DNA of 64,000 nt from Sycon ciliatum (Eukaryota > Porifera > Calcarea > Leucosolenida > Sycettidae), in contig NC_088644.1 of NCBI RefSeq assembly GCF_964019385.1, positions 21,469,559 to 21,533,558 of the forward strand, read 5' to 3'. The notes beneath the pieces are model-generated. The model saw only the letters and a list, made by a program, of their open reading frames with translations, searched no databases and was not told the origin of the DNA. The position numbers and the translations under genes were made by a program. This document shows, piece after piece, positions 44,801-64,000 of the stretch (the stretch's first letter is position 1; every line of letters begins with the position of its first letter).

Positions 44801-47800
44801 ACCATCTTCAATCAAAGCTAGAGTCCGAGGCGATGGCTATGTTTCTGTGGAAGCCTCGCTTGTATCGTCGCTACATCATTGATTGTCTGGTGGTATGGTG
44901 TCATGGTCTTGTCAAGTTGATGGAGTTCGTGCAGTACTTGAGCAGCAGACACCCCGACATACGCTTCACAGTGGAACACACCCAGCAGAACGACTCGCAA
45001 GCCCAGTCAGCTACCTAGACTCGTCTATCTCTGTTGTGAGCGGTGTTGTGCAGTGGGAGTTATTCGCAAGCCCAGTCATAGTGGTGTCCATCTGTCGTAC
45101 GAGTCTTCATTGCCATTTGGGGTGAAGCGGTCGGTTGCCCTGGAACAGTTGGCGCGCAAACAGCAACGCATCAACCGACATAGGAGGAGGGGAGAGAGGA
45201 AAATCGAGACATTGCTGAGAGACAACGACTATCCAGAACACGCTATTCAAGCAGCCAAACAACAAGCAGGCACACCAAGACCATCAACCACCAGACAGCG
45301 ACAACAATCGTACACATCCATCAAACTGCCCTTTGTCAATGATCATTTGGCACATGATGTTCGTCGTACGGTGAGGTCTTTCAGTAAGGATGTGCGTGTG
45401 GTGTTCCAGTCCGGCCGGTCGCTAAGGGGCATGTTGGTATCGTCATGATTGTCCCGTCCTGAATGCCCGAAGAAGGAAGTATATAAGAAGAGGAGAGGAA
45501 GAGGGCAACATACTGAATGCCGTGCATATGATGCTGGTATGGAGAGTGGTCAACTCAATGTTATGTACACTTTGCGCTGAGGAGTACGTTGGCGAGACCG
45601 AGAGAACTGCCAGGAAGAGATTAGAGGAGCACTGCAGAAAGGTCAAAGCGCAAGCGCCAGAGACACCATGGGGAGAACATTATGCAGAACACCGAACACA
45701 ACAAGTAATCACGTCTACACCCATCACCAACGCATCCATTCTCGTCACGCAGTTGTCCCTTGTAAATCGTCGTATACGTGAAGCAATGTTTATTCGTGAT
45801 AGACATCCAAGTGTGAACAGGGACTGTGGCTGGAGACTGCTGGACACAGTGTGAAATTGATGTGTTATTATGTTGGTGTTGAGATAGACTATCATGTTGC
45901 ACATACATGGCACAATAATCTTTGGTGTTTTTGTGTGCTACCCGGTTGCATGGTAGTAAGTAGTAAGTAGTAAATATTTGTCTTCATCTTTGTCCTCGCA
46001 CCCCTGGATCCAGCTACACCGCATACTTTTGCATTCTTTTCTCCATGTCGCACTAACACACATTCTGACATACAGATACAGCTCAACTCTTCTCTCCTTT
46101 CCTCCCTCCCTTTCTCCCAACACCTTTCACCATTGCTGCTATTCTCCACACATACACACACTTTTGGCACAATTTAATTTTTTCCCCTTCCTTTCTCCCG
46201 ATACCTTTCACCATTACTGCTACTCTTCACACATACACACATTTTTTAGCTCCCTTTTTTCCCCAGCCCTTCTCATCACCTTCCTATAGCACCACACAGC
46301 ATATCTACTCGTTTCAGTTTTTGTTGGCATTAGTTATATGTTTTCACCCTGAGGATGGGCCATGCCCACAAATTTGGTGAATTCAATTATTTATTGTGTG
46401 CAGCGAAGAGACTGTATTTGGAAAGTTCGAGTTGAGGTACCTAGAGTTCAACATCATTGTACCTTCTGGATTCAGAGAGTGAAGCCTCTGCAGGGCTACC
46501 CCTCCTGGATAGTTGTGGTGCGAGACGTAGAGAAACCCTGCTGAAGCCGTCATGCCAGCTGTGATGCACGCAATGCATGCCAAGCGCGACAGTAGACGAA
46601 ATGATTGGAGATTCCACCTGTGGTTGACAAACACCGAAGAGAACATGAAGCGGTACACAATCTCCACTAAATACAAGCACCCTTGCAAGACAGAACGGAG
46701 AGGGAAGGGAACAAGCACAGAAGAACTGGTCCGACTGCGTCTCATAAATGAACCCGAAGTACAGGACTTACAAATGCTTCAGTCCGAGTGCGGCCGCCAC
46801 GTTGAAGACGGGCAGAGCATATATGATGAAACGCAACTCTTTGTGCGGCAGGAAAGAGTAGAGGCAGACAAAGATGAATGCCGGAGCAATAACACCTAGC
46901 ATGCGATAGCCACCAGCCCAGGTTCCAACAGCCATCAATGGGATCGCAATTGACAGGCTACGGGGCAATGCAGAGTAGAAGTACCACATGAACGGCATCA
47001 CCTGCAAACTCATTGTCAAGGAGATAACAGTAAAAAATTCACCCGCACTTCATACACATTGTCCATTTACATTGTGTGTGTGTGCTGGTCCCATGGGTGG
47101 TTCTAACAACAACATACAGCTGACGTGGCACTGCTGCAACAGCAGTGGACGTTCCACTCAACGGTAACAGCAAGAGTTGTATGCACACAGCATTGCTGAC
47201 GTTATACTGTAAGATATGCATGCAGATATTGCATAGTGACAATGCCCAAACACAAGAGGCCTAATCAACAGTTTAACAGTGAAACTGTGACAGCGATAGC
47301 AATGTCAGTGGCATAGCAAAGCCACCTCACTGTGACCTCAGCTTTGCACATGCAATTTTAAGTTGTTTGACACTACCACAGCACCAGTACGACAATACTG
47401 GAGTAAAATGCGTTTCACAGCTGCAGGGCATCAAGTGCCACCGCTCGACTCGGGGTGAGGCAAAAAAATGCGCCGGTGGTCGGAACCCATCATAATTCTA
47501 GGAAACTGAGAAAGGAAAACTTTGAAGTTTCCCTTCCCCAGCTACTGTAAAAGCAGAAATTTTAGGTGGTGTAATATTTTCGGTATTCTCCAAAATCGGC
47601 GGTTCGTCGGAGGGAAATTTTCGGTAAACCCGCGTTCCAGGTAAGTGTACTAGTACTACACCGACATTTTCGGTGCGTTTTATTTTCGGTAAAAATTTCG
47701 GCACCGAAGTTACCGAAAATAAAACACCACCGAAAATTTCTGCTTTTACAGTACATGTAATACAAGAACCATCAAATACATGTACAGCCGAAATACAACA

Positions 47801-50800
47801 ACTGGTAACGGTCCCAAGAGCAATCTACACAAGCCAGCGTACGGGGGTTGGATACACCCCAGTTCTTGCTCTTGTTCAGGACGGTGTTGTAATACAGCAC
47901 CTCTCCTTCAGCCCACAGCCAACGTTGCCACAAGAATGAATCAATAAGGACGGACAGGCCTGTACAGAACAAACACCAGAAAGTGCATTCTACATTACCT
48001 TGTGTACAGTACAACACAACGGAATACGATATACACTGCACATGTATGAACAGTTCAACGCACTAAAATAGATTTCATTGTACATGCTTCAAAGAACTCT
48101 TAACACAAACAAAGACTTTATCTAAAGTGGCCAACCTTGGCAGCTGCACATGACACCAACACCACAATGGCTAGACAGTAAGTACATGTGCCGGTATGCC
48201 GGGTGCACTCACCAATCCACAGCGGAACTGCAATCAACGCATACTTCACATAGGTGATGAGACGCCGCTGGAAGCCATGCCGCTGCACGGCCAGGTCGAC
48301 AACGGCAACTGGCGCTAACAGCAGGATGAGCTCGGAGCGGAACACCAGGCCAGCCAAGGCACTCAGCAAGATGAACTTCCTACGCCGTCCATCTAGCCAA
48401 CTGGCCAAGCAGTTCAGCACTGAGTGAGGTAGAGAATCCAGCATATGTACATACAGTACGTACATGAGAAAGCAAGAGAGCACAAAACATGCACATACAT
48501 GAGAAAGTAAGAGAATACAAAATCGTTGAAATGGTACAGAAAACATGCCTTGGCCCACTGCAACAAACAAGGAACATACACAGCTTTCTTACGAAGAGAG
48601 GGTGAAGAAGCATTTACAAATTACAATATATATAACTGTGTACCGACTGTCTCCTGACTTAAGCCAGGCATTGGACCCAAATTTAATACCCACTTCAGAT
48701 CATCAGAAAATATTCCCGACGCTGAAGAAACGAGAAAGTCACTCGCGTTTTTCCTGAAATGCATCAAAAGGAAATAAGTTTGTATGGAATTTGGCCTTAC
48801 CAACAACAAGAGCGAATGTGTTGGGCAATGGTCGACTGGCATAGAACAGAAAGTGGAACTGGCTGATGGTTATCAACACATAGTAGACACATAGCCGTGT
48901 GTTGAAGTAGCGCTCAGCGGCACGACGAAATGTGGCAAGTGAGACTACCACCAGCAGACCCAGCACAATACGAACTGGTGTAACACAACCATAGGCATCA
49001 ACACACACATTGCACACAAGCAGGATTGGTTACACAATATTCAGTACTTTTGGTACAACACCCTGTCACCTCAAAAAGTCAAATTAGACTCCGTCTGAGT
49101 GAATTTCACCAGTTTTGCGTTTAATCCATGTAGCCTTGAAGGCGCCGAACCATACCATAACATACTAAACATACTGTGCTGTCGGCAGCCTAGTAACCTA
49201 GGCCATTTAACTTTCATGTACTCCATACACAGTTGAGTCACCGCGTATATATCGGTATACTGTGCTTGGTGAAATCCTAGCCTGTTCGTTCCTCGGCGCT
49301 CCGTTCTTCGGCGCCTGACAGAACTTTAGTAACGAGAGAGCTTGGAAGCTCAGGGCCCTACGCTATGCTTTTGCCTTGATGACCTAGGCAAAAAAAGCAT
49401 AGTAAATTTTTCATTTCTCCTATTTTTTTTTCAAGACATAACTCGGGTTTCGAACCCGCACTCTCGCCCTGCATGCATCCCCCGATACACTTTGCATTAG
49501 GGGTGAAACGAATGTGAAAACCGAGTAGCCGAATATTCTTTGGCTTAAAGGGCAAAAATCAAAATTTCACCAGTTGTAGTCTTTGGGGTGCTGAGTCGAA
49601 TGGTCTTGGTCCGAGAAAGCTGAGACGCTCCCTTCCTACTTGAATCCCAATCGAACTCGCGCACTTCCACCGAAACTGGGTGACTGCGCCCTACTAGATG
49701 GGGATTTGTATGCAAAATGTCACTAAAAGCGCCATTTCGTTCTTATAACAGCACGGATGACCGCGATTGGCCCATATGTTGTAGTCTTTTGGACGCTGAG
49801 TCGACTGGTTTTGGTCCGAAAAGGCTGCGATGCAGCGTTCCTCCTTTATTCCCAATCGAACATGGTTGAACAAGTGGTCACATGCTCCTGGGTGCCCAAA
49901 TCACCTGGTCACCACGCCAGCAGGCGACAACTTTCACACCAAGGTTCAACTCGAGTTCAACTCCAGTGACAGGACTGCACCCAAAAAAGGTCAAACAGGC
50001 TAGTAAGTTGTACCCTGCAGGCACGGTGACCAGCTGACTGGTGTACGCAGGAGCACGTGACCGCTTGTTCAACCATGTTCGATTGGGAATAAAGGAGGAA
50101 CGCTGCATCGCAGCCTTTTCGGACCAAAACCAGTCGACTCAGCGTCCAAAAGACTACAACATATGGGCCAATCGCGGTCATCCGTGCTTTTATAAGAACG
50201 AAATGGCGCTTTTAGTGACATTTTGCATACAAATCCCCATCTAGTAGGGCGCAGTCACCCAGTTTCGGTGGAAGTGCGCGAGTTCGATTGGGATTCAAGT
50301 AGGAAGGGAGCGTCTCAGCTTTCTCGGACCAAGACCATTCGACTCAGCACCCCGAAGACTACAACTGGGGAAATTTTAATTTTTGCCTTAACTTCCCCTT
50401 TAACGAACGAACGTACGAATATTCTTTTGGCAACACAGACATCACATGCCCTCCTCTCAGTCATTTGATGGATATTGTCATTACTATTAGGTATGACAAA
50501 CAGTAGTGCCACATAAAATGCACTGCCACATAAGGCTACTTCGAAGTTCATACATGTTATGTGCAACATTGGCAGTCCAGTATGCTCATTTGGAAGCAAC
50601 ATGGCATAACAGTCCATGGTGCGACGTGTACAGTAGCTGCTTCGTACATAATCATTATTGAACGCCATGGCCATGCCAGCACAGACCCATACGAGCACAA
50701 AAATTATACTGAAATTCACGAAAATTCGTGCTGGAGATATTTTCTCTCCGGAAGACTGACAACATGACATTCAACAAAGGCTGCCTGCGCACAATTGCAA

Positions 50801-51186
50801 CGATAGACTTACCAATGTACAAAAGAGATATTTTGGGTAGTGCTAGTAGTCGAGATAGAGCCACAAACGGAGCACTCAACAAAGACAGAAAGACTGGACC
50901 AAGAAATGTTCTGGGAACAACGCCTGGGAACTCCACGTGGTCATACTGAGCACAAAACAACAACAACAACAACAACACAGAACACCGGCACCATCATGAA
51001 ATAAAGCACAGCGTTCCCAAGAGTTCGCCGTTGAGAAGCACTCCTTACCTTAGCAATGTCAAAGCGATGGAAAATAATGTCGTGCAATGCTTGAACATTG
51101 AAGCTCTCCTCGACCTTGGTGAACGGACAGGCAACTACGTAAAGAATTACAACTCCAGCCACTAAATTATCCCATCTGGTTAGCAT
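41848..51186 (-). CDS. ALG12: Dolichyl-P-Man:Man7GlcNAc2-PP-dolichol alpha-1,6-mannosyltransferase, complete, nine exons
   Basis: ER membrane GT-C enzyme (family GT22) adding the eighth mannose to the N-glycan precursor. Minus-strand exons: 51049-51186, 50813-50945, 48801-48974, 48213-48419, 47856-47959, 46772-47001, 46463-46617, 42928-43006, 41848-42076; phases all agree, 482 aa (human 488). Landmarks: [14 protein letters not shown], with the acidic pair of the first lumenal loop; [93 protein letters not shown]. Multiple hydrophobic segments throughout. The last intron has a GC donor (TGGAG|GCAAGC). Introns hold a Penelope-like element, an 859-bp palindrome and MITEs. Start ATG at 51186 faces NDUFV2. 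Confidence 0.95.
42744..42898. mobile_element. Tc1/mariner-type MITE, copy 2
   Basis: 155 bp with ends CAGTTGTGGCCAAAGAAATG and inverse, same family as 1500-1673. It lies 29 nt inside the GC-AG last intron of ALG12. Confidence 0.8.
43071..43893. mobile_element. DNA transposon remnant with 30-bp inverted ends
   Basis: Ends ATATGAGCCGTCAGATGAGA and the inverse TCTCATTTGACGGCTCATAT enclose about 820 bp. Frames of 80-130 codons on the minus strand are not recognised as a known transposase. ALG12 intron 8. Confidence 0.65.
44140..46400 (+). mobile_element. Penelope-like retroelement, RT plus GIY-YIG endonuclease, inactivated
   Basis: Antisense in ALG12 intron 8. Frames read [17 protein letters not shown] and [38 protein letters not shown], then the catalytic region [11 protein letters not shown], where YxDD would be expected. 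A 127-bp tandem duplication (44659-44912) repeats this catalytic segment and shifts the frame. Downstream is RT thumb sequence ([31 protein letters not shown]) and a GIY-YIG-type endonuclease end ([18 protein letters not shown]) to a stop at 45854. The 3' region ends near CTGAGGA-TGGGCCATGCCCA-CAAA (46349-46372), a decayed hammerhead-like core. The 5' end is truncated. Confidence 0.8.
44659..44912 (+). repeat. 127-bp tandem duplication inside the Penelope RT
   Basis: Two copies starting CAACCCCCAATGGCAACCAT at 44659 and 44786 differ at one or two positions. 127 is not a multiple of three, so the reading frame is broken. Confidence 0.9.
47543..47753. mobile_element. MITE, TACTGTAAAAGC family, copy 2
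   Basis: 211 bp with ends TACTGTAAAAGCAGAAATTT and inverse, in ALG12 intron 5. Interior iterates TTTTCGGT/ACCGAAAA. Confidence 0.85.
49545..50403. mobile_element. TTAA-flanked long palindromic element, copy 2
   Basis: 859 bp, same family as 40879-41736 and similar over nearly the whole length. The outer ends have drifted (left AAAGGGCAAAAATC, right GCCTTAACTTCCCCTTTAA). It sits in ALG12 intron 2. Confidence 0.85.
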
Positions 51187-51457
51187 TTTGGCGCTCACTA
51201 CGTGAGAAGAAGCCCTGCGAGTAAACAAAGAAACGGTGAAGCAAACGTGTGATTCGCCACCATCTTCTTGCCAGTTTCGCAGTCTGGACAACAACCTTTG
51301 TCACGGTCGGACGTGCACACGTGTTGCATTTTCAAACTTTTACACCTTCCCCGCGATTTTTTCAATGCCACAAAAAACATTTTTTCAAACCTCTTTTTTC
51401 GTGCTGTCCAAAAAACTAGCCGCTGTTTCCTTGGCGAGGAGGCGAAGGGAAGAAGAA
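51187..51457. promoter_or_regulatory. Compact divergent promoter ALG12/NDUFV2
   Basis: Only 271 bp separate the two start codons. No TATA box is obvious. An upstream in-frame ATG at about 51365 could extend NDUFV2 by 31 residues. Confidence 0.65.
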
Positions 51458-52189
51458 ATGGCATCCCTGGCAAGACGATTTCTGCGCCAGCCGCTTTGCG
51501 CTGGCATCAGAGGTTACCACTGTGCTCGCGTGCAATGCTCTGATACGCTGTTCGTTCACAGGGATGCTCCAGAGAACAATCCTAACACTCCGTTCGAGTT
51601 TACAGCCGGGAATTTGAAGCGCATCGAGACGATCAAAGCGAACTACCCGAAAGGGCACGAGAATGCCGCGTCGATCCTTCCAGTGCTGGATCTAGCGCAG
51701 AGGCAGCACGGGTGGCTGCCCATCTCTGCCATGAACAAGGTAGCCGAGGTTCTGGAGGTGGCACCCATGCGGATTTACGAGGTAGCAACGTTCTACACGA
51801 TGTTCAACCGTGAGCCAATGGGGAAGTTTCACATCCAGATCTGCACAACAACGCCGTGCATGCTGCGTGACTCTACTGCTATACTGGACACGATCAGGTC
51901 TAAGCTGGGCATAAAGGTCGGCGAGACGACCCAGGATGGCCTGTTCACCCTATCCGAGGTTGAGTGCTTGGGTGCGTGTGTGAACGCGCCCATGGTCCAG
52001 ATCAATGATAACTATTACGAAGATCTGACCGTGGACGACATGGAAGAGATTTTGGACACGCTAACCAAAGGTGGCAAGCCAAAGACTGGTCCCCGCAGCG
52101 GACGCTTTGCTGCCGAGCCACTGAAGGGCATGACAACGCTGACGGAACCACCGACTGGGCCGGGCTTTGGACTGCAATCTGATTTATAG
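51458..52189 (+). CDS. NDUFV2: NADH dehydrogenase (ubiquinone) flavoprotein 2, complex I 24-kDa subunit, intronless
   Basis: Mitochondrial matrix-arm subunit carrying the 2Fe-2S cluster N1a. A single open frame of 243 aa (human 249). The first about 30 residues ([20 protein letters not shown]) are basic and Arg-rich, a targeting presequence. Conserved: [53 protein letters not shown], and cluster ligands in CTTTPC and CLGAC (C-x4-C and C-x3-C). It ends PTGPGFGL then QSDL. The ATG in GAAGAAATGGC is chosen because it directly precedes the presequence. No intron interrupts it, unlike the split-gene neighbours; no poly(A) tract or target duplication was seen to prove retroposition. Confidence 0.96.
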   Translation: MASLARRFLRQPLCAGIRGYHCARVQCSDTLFVHRDAPENNPNTPFEFTAGNLKRIETIKANYPKGHENAASILPVLDLAQRQHGWLPISAMNKVAEVLEVAPMRIYEVATFYTMFNREPMGKFHIQICTTTPCMLRDSTAILDTIRSKLGIKVGETTQDGLFTLSEVECLGACVNAPMVQINDNYYEDLTVDDMEEILDTLTKGGKPKTGPRSGRFAAEPLKGMTTLTEPPTGPGFGLQSDL

Positions 52190-54216
52190 ACAATATCGCT
52201 GCTTATGGTTGCTTGTGACCCAGTCGCCTTTATCTTTGGTTACCTCGGTGAAGACGACTGGGAGTGGATTATTGGGAGAACTTGGATGTTGGTCGATATT
52301 GCTGAATTCCCGTAGAGTTGCAATGCAACGTTGACCGTTTTGCCATGCATGGTTCTATTTCTATTCCTCTCCTTACGCTGTACATACAGGTGCTGACGGT
52401 TTTCTTGCATCTACGTTTTGCTTTCACGGTGTATTGGTCACAGTTGTGCTTTGTGTATCTTGTACTGTAGTCAGTTATACAGATAGTTCTAATTGATATT
52501 TATATACTCACCTCCGCAACTGACTTGGAGGCTCCGGGCTAAAATTGATTTGATTTTAGTAGACCGCACTGCTCCAGCTGGTGGGCAAGGTTTCACTACA
52601 TTTGGCTTGTCTAGCAATTGTTCTTAAAAAGTTGTATGTGGATTTCATTTGCCATTATTCTCGCTGTCTTCTTTCGTGGAACGGAGTACAACTCAGTGGT
52701 GTACGCGAAGTACAAAAAAAGGTGAATGACGTTGCTCATACATCTTACATTGCAGTAGCGGTTGGATTGTTGCCGGTTTCCACCGTTTCACTGGTCTGAC
52801 ATGGTGCATGCAAGTTACTACGATTGTAGCTGCATACTACTTGAAGTAGCTGCATTGTGTGCTGTTGTTTCCTCAGGCAGGCGGATTAGATGGGTAGCCT
52901 GTGACAGAACTCTGACACTAAACAGTTACATCATACATGATTCCTTCCCACCCCCACACATACATACAAGTCGACGACTGTTCGTTCCACAAAACGACCA
53001 AGGCTCCCCAGCACACCATGGACATGTGAACTTTACGAAATACAGCCTGGTGGCAAATGAAATTATGTGCCGCTAATCATTCTTGTGAATCTGTGTTCCA
53101 GCAGCTTAATGCGGCACACACACATACCGGTGCTAGGCTGTGCATCGGGTCTGTATCCACACAAGGGCAATTGCCCATGTATTTCATCAGCCAAATGACA
53201 ACACATACACTGATACCATGGATATGGTCATGAACTTTTGTCCAACACTTGCGGCGGTGATAATCGCAGAACTCTAAAAGGCAAACCGTGAACGATCAAA
53301 ACCAAATCCGACACGGTCTAGGCCAGGTTTCAAAAGACGGCAAATCAATGCCAAAGACTTGGTGGACTCACTCCACATCGTACTCTAAAATACAAGTAGC
53401 ATGCGGCGAGTCTGTTCAAACTGCTCAGCTTGGCTCGAGTCGATGTACACAGTCCATACTGCATATTTCATCCATACTGATGCCAGGCCAAACACGTGGA
53501 AAGCATACTTCAAGTAGTGTTGGTACTCCGCGGCTTAGGATCTGCCTGATGATCCATTTTGCTTCACGAACACTCAACAGTATACATGGTATACTTCACC
53601 AATCATTGACTGGCAATAGCAATGTACACGAGCCTACTGACACGCTGCAAACATGTCAGAAATAAATTATACATGTAGCAAGAAAGCTATACCCAAACAT
53701 CCATTGAGAATAGTAAAGCCTACGGGAAATGAGAACAGCAAAGCCAGCAAATAGCTTATGCCAAGGCATTTAACATTTAGAGCAGTATGTACAGCGTCAT
53801 AAATTTCAACAAACTACAAAATAGGGACCACCGAGCATAGCAACCCTGTACCGGACGTTGCAAACGAGGAGCAAACGGATTGGCTATGAAATAGTGGATA
53901 GCTGAGAGGAATGCTTCATGTGTCAACGGCTCCATGATCCAGCCGGCGCCTGGACCGACCGGAAAGCTTCAAGCAAATCTCCGTCTGCTCTTGCCAGATT
54001 TGTAGTGTACCCGCTGCAAGGTGGTAATCAGGGTGTGGTGTCTTAGAGTGCAAGCATAGCTCCATCTTAGTTAGACGAGCTGCTCGTATTCCACATGTCC
54101 AATGGAAAGTTGCGAATACAAAAACATTCTATGTGCAAGGCGTCAGACTGAACATCAGCCGACGGTATGCACTGTCTCAGATATATAGGGCAATCAATAC
54201 GGAGAGAAACTCCGTG
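52190..54216. other. Convergent 3' flanks of NDUFV2 and NDUFA8
   Basis: About 2 kb with no recognised gene, RNA or transposon. Short frames here have no familiar motifs. Confidence 0.5.
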
Positions 54217-54759
54217 CTAGAAATTCCTCATGACCATGCCACGAGGCGGTGGGGTGGGTCGTTCCAACCCTGTATGCTCCAGAATGCACTTGTCCAGTGC
54301 AGGCTGGTGTTTTAGGCAATGCTCGTGATCCAGATTTCTATTGTCCAAGCAAGACCAGTGCTGGCGGAACTCCTTGCGACAGTGATCGCGCACCTTTAGC
54401 AGAAACGCACGGGCACAGTCCGACACCGCCTTGCCCTCGTTCAGGCACATGCGTGGGTCCTGCTTGTCTCGTTTGCAGATGAGAAAGTCCTGACTCTGTG
54501 AGCGGCACTCAACGCCAATGAATTGCGCAGCGGACATCAGTGGTGCCGATGACACGGGAAGCTCTTCGTATTCCAGCATATCCCACGAGATATCCGCCAT
54601 CTGGCCCTTTCTCTTCTTTCTGAATTTCTCTAGCTCTTCGCCGTGCGGAGGGTTCCAGCCTGCTGGCATGTCCTTGAACTTGTTCTTGTCCGCCCATCGC
54701 TCTGGAAATTGCGCATAGTCCTTCTTGTCGGTGAAACGCTTTTTCTCCTCGGCCGCCAT
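54217..54759 (-). CDS. NDUFA8: NADH dehydrogenase (ubiquinone) 1 alpha subcomplex subunit 8-like, intronless
   Basis: Accessory complex I subunit of the intermembrane space, imported through the MIA40 disulfide relay. One open frame, 180 aa (human 172). The twin CHCH-type cysteine region runs from about residue 82: VECRSQSQDFLICKRDKQDP, then CLNEGKAVSDCA, HCRKEFRQHWSCLDN and HCLKHQPALDKCILEHTGLE. The N-terminal 70 residues (KKDYAQFPERWADKNKFKDM, WNPPHGEELEKFRKKRKG) are charged and have no counterpart that I recognise in human NDUFA8, while the human C-terminal tail is missing. Start chosen at the ATG at 54759 (AGAATGGCGG); the frame stays open upstream to 54861. Convergent with NDUFV2, divergent from the CDCA7-like gene. 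Confidence 0.85.
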   Translation of the reverse strand: MAAEEKKRFTDKKDYAQFPERWADKNKFKDMPAGWNPPHGEELEKFRKKRKGQMADISWDMLEYEELPVSSAPLMSAAQFIGVECRSQSQDFLICKRDKQDPRMCLNEGKAVSDCARAFLLKVRDHCRKEFRQHWSCLDNRNLDHEHCLKHQPALDKCILEHTGLERPTPPPRGMVMRNF

Positions 54760-55180
54760 TCTGCTAAGATCTACTCGAGTTTTCCACTTTCTGTCGTTGG
54801 AGGGAAACCTGGAAACGGCTCCCAACCTAGTCTTCTTCCTTCTTCTCTCTCCGAACGGCAAAGAAAAAATAATTGCAAAGGAACTGTTTTTCTGTGAACG
54901 TCACCCGGCGCGGTCAGCGATAGCGGCTGTTGTAGTGTTGAAGAAAAGGGCACATAGCGGCGGCGGGTGCGCCCGCTTTGTAATGACGTCACAATGCCAC
55001 GTGCAGTGTTCGTGAGTAGATTTGGCGCGAACATGGGATCACGCGTGTGGTGTAGCACTTGCACAGGCCAGGCAGGAGATCTGGTTCAGAATCGGAATCA
55101 AGGGTGTATCCGCTGGTACATGGTACCTCGTGAAACATGTTCAAAATTGTTCTTGGATAGACTGAGGAATCTTTGTCATA
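54760..55180. promoter_or_regulatory. Divergent promoter NDUFA8/CDCA7-like
   Basis: 421 bp between start codons, with GC-rich stretches near 54905-54980 and no TATA box seen. Confidence 0.5.
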
Positions 55181-63462
<8,282 letters not shown>

Positions 63463-63638
63463 GTAAGCATCCCAACTATTTGTTATGCTTCATTGAAGCT
63501 CTGCTGGTATGGAATTTGTCCAGTCTATCAGTCTATTGTACTTTCTTTCTTTTTTTAAGCTAAATAAACCCAACGTCTTGCTTCGGTTGTACCACATGTT
63601 CTGTACCCCTGTTTCATAACACTGTTTGCCCGTGAGAA

Positions 63639-64000
63639 TACACTCGAGCTTCTCTTATCCGGGCACCTTGGGACCGGAAACTGCCCGTATCTCAGATTTG
63701 CCCGCGTATCAGGATAACTAGTCAAAAAACTCATCTATCATATCATTTTTTGAAGACATTTATTTGGCACGTATTACGCATGTTCAGGGGGGGTTACAAA
63801 AAGAATCCATTGATAAAAATGTGTGGATTAAACAGGTCGGCAGTGACAAATAAGCACTTGTGCATGCGAAAAAAAGTTCAACCCCCCCCCCCCCCCCCCC
63901 CCCCAAATTCCAAGCATTTTTACCATCGGAACTCAAGGTGAAGGCGCCCGGTAGAGTGATGTGCCCATATCTGAGGCGTCCGGAGAAGAGACGTTTGAGT
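63639..64000. mobile_element. Pogo-like MITE, truncated by window end
   Basis: Left end TACACTCGAGCTTCTCTTAT plus CCGG; the inverse-like AGGCGTCCGGAGAAGAGACG approaches the window end. Contains a run of 23 C (63882-63904). Confidence 0.6.

Noticed and set aside
53288..53665. 125-codon frame between NDUFV2 and NDUFA8
   Set aside because: No conserved motif, no splice sites in phase, low-complexity-free but unlike any family I know.

Overview
The window is nuclear DNA from an animal or a close relative of animals. It carries nine conserved eukaryotic housekeeping genes, seven of them split by many short GT-AG introns. Between and inside the genes lie microsatellites and short inverted-repeat DNA transposons (MITEs), plus a zinc-finger LINE and a Penelope-like retroelement. 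Nothing bacterial, plasmid-like or viral is seen. TMX3, NAAA/acid ceramidase-type, PFKFB and ALG12 genes, human-like intron density and a 5'TOP ribosomal-protein promoter fit a metazoan. The heavy MITE load and CA/TG tracts suggest a marine invertebrate, possibly early-branching, but the species cannot be fixed from sequence alone.

Layout: MTHFD1-type formyl-THF synthetase 3' end (+, 409-2119); RPL13/eL13 (-, 4019-5595); TMX3 (+, 6225-19742, 18 coding exons); NAAA-like amidase (-, 20758-25642); PFKFB (+, 29663-39649, 16 coding exons plus a probable cassette exon); ALG12 (-, 41848-51186, 9 exons); NDUFV2 (+, 51458-52189, one exon); NDUFA8-like (-, 54217-54759, one exon); a CDCA7-type zinc-finger plus DDT-domain chromatin protein (+, 55181 to beyond 63462). 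Exon boundaries were read by matching splice sites, reading phase and conserved protein blocks. Phases close perfectly for all split genes except one NAAA junction.

Strands alternate strictly (+ - + - + - + - +), so every neighbouring pair is either divergent or convergent. Three divergent pairs sit close together: RPL13/TMX3, ALG12/NDUFV2 (271 bp between start codons) and NDUFA8/CDCA7-like (421 bp). The genes do not form one pathway: folate one-carbon metabolism, translation, ER disulfide chemistry, lysosomal lipid amide hydrolysis, glycolytic control, N-glycan assembly, complex I (two subunits, convergent neighbours, both intronless) and chromatin.

The most unusual structure is in the non-coding part. 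Two minisatellites and one duplication have copied splice sites: a 33-bp in-frame repeat spanning a splice donor of the CDCA7-like gene, a 32-bp triplication of a NAAA splice acceptor, and a 106-bp duplication of a TMX3 donor. There are very long palindromes inside transcribed introns (235-bp arms without visible mismatch in PFKFB; an 859-bp TTAA-flanked palindrome in ALG12). Hammerhead-ribozyme-like cores occur in Penelope-related sequence. The cytosine-rich R1 zinc finger region joined to a DDT domain is the most interesting protein architecture. No single new multi-gene system is evident.
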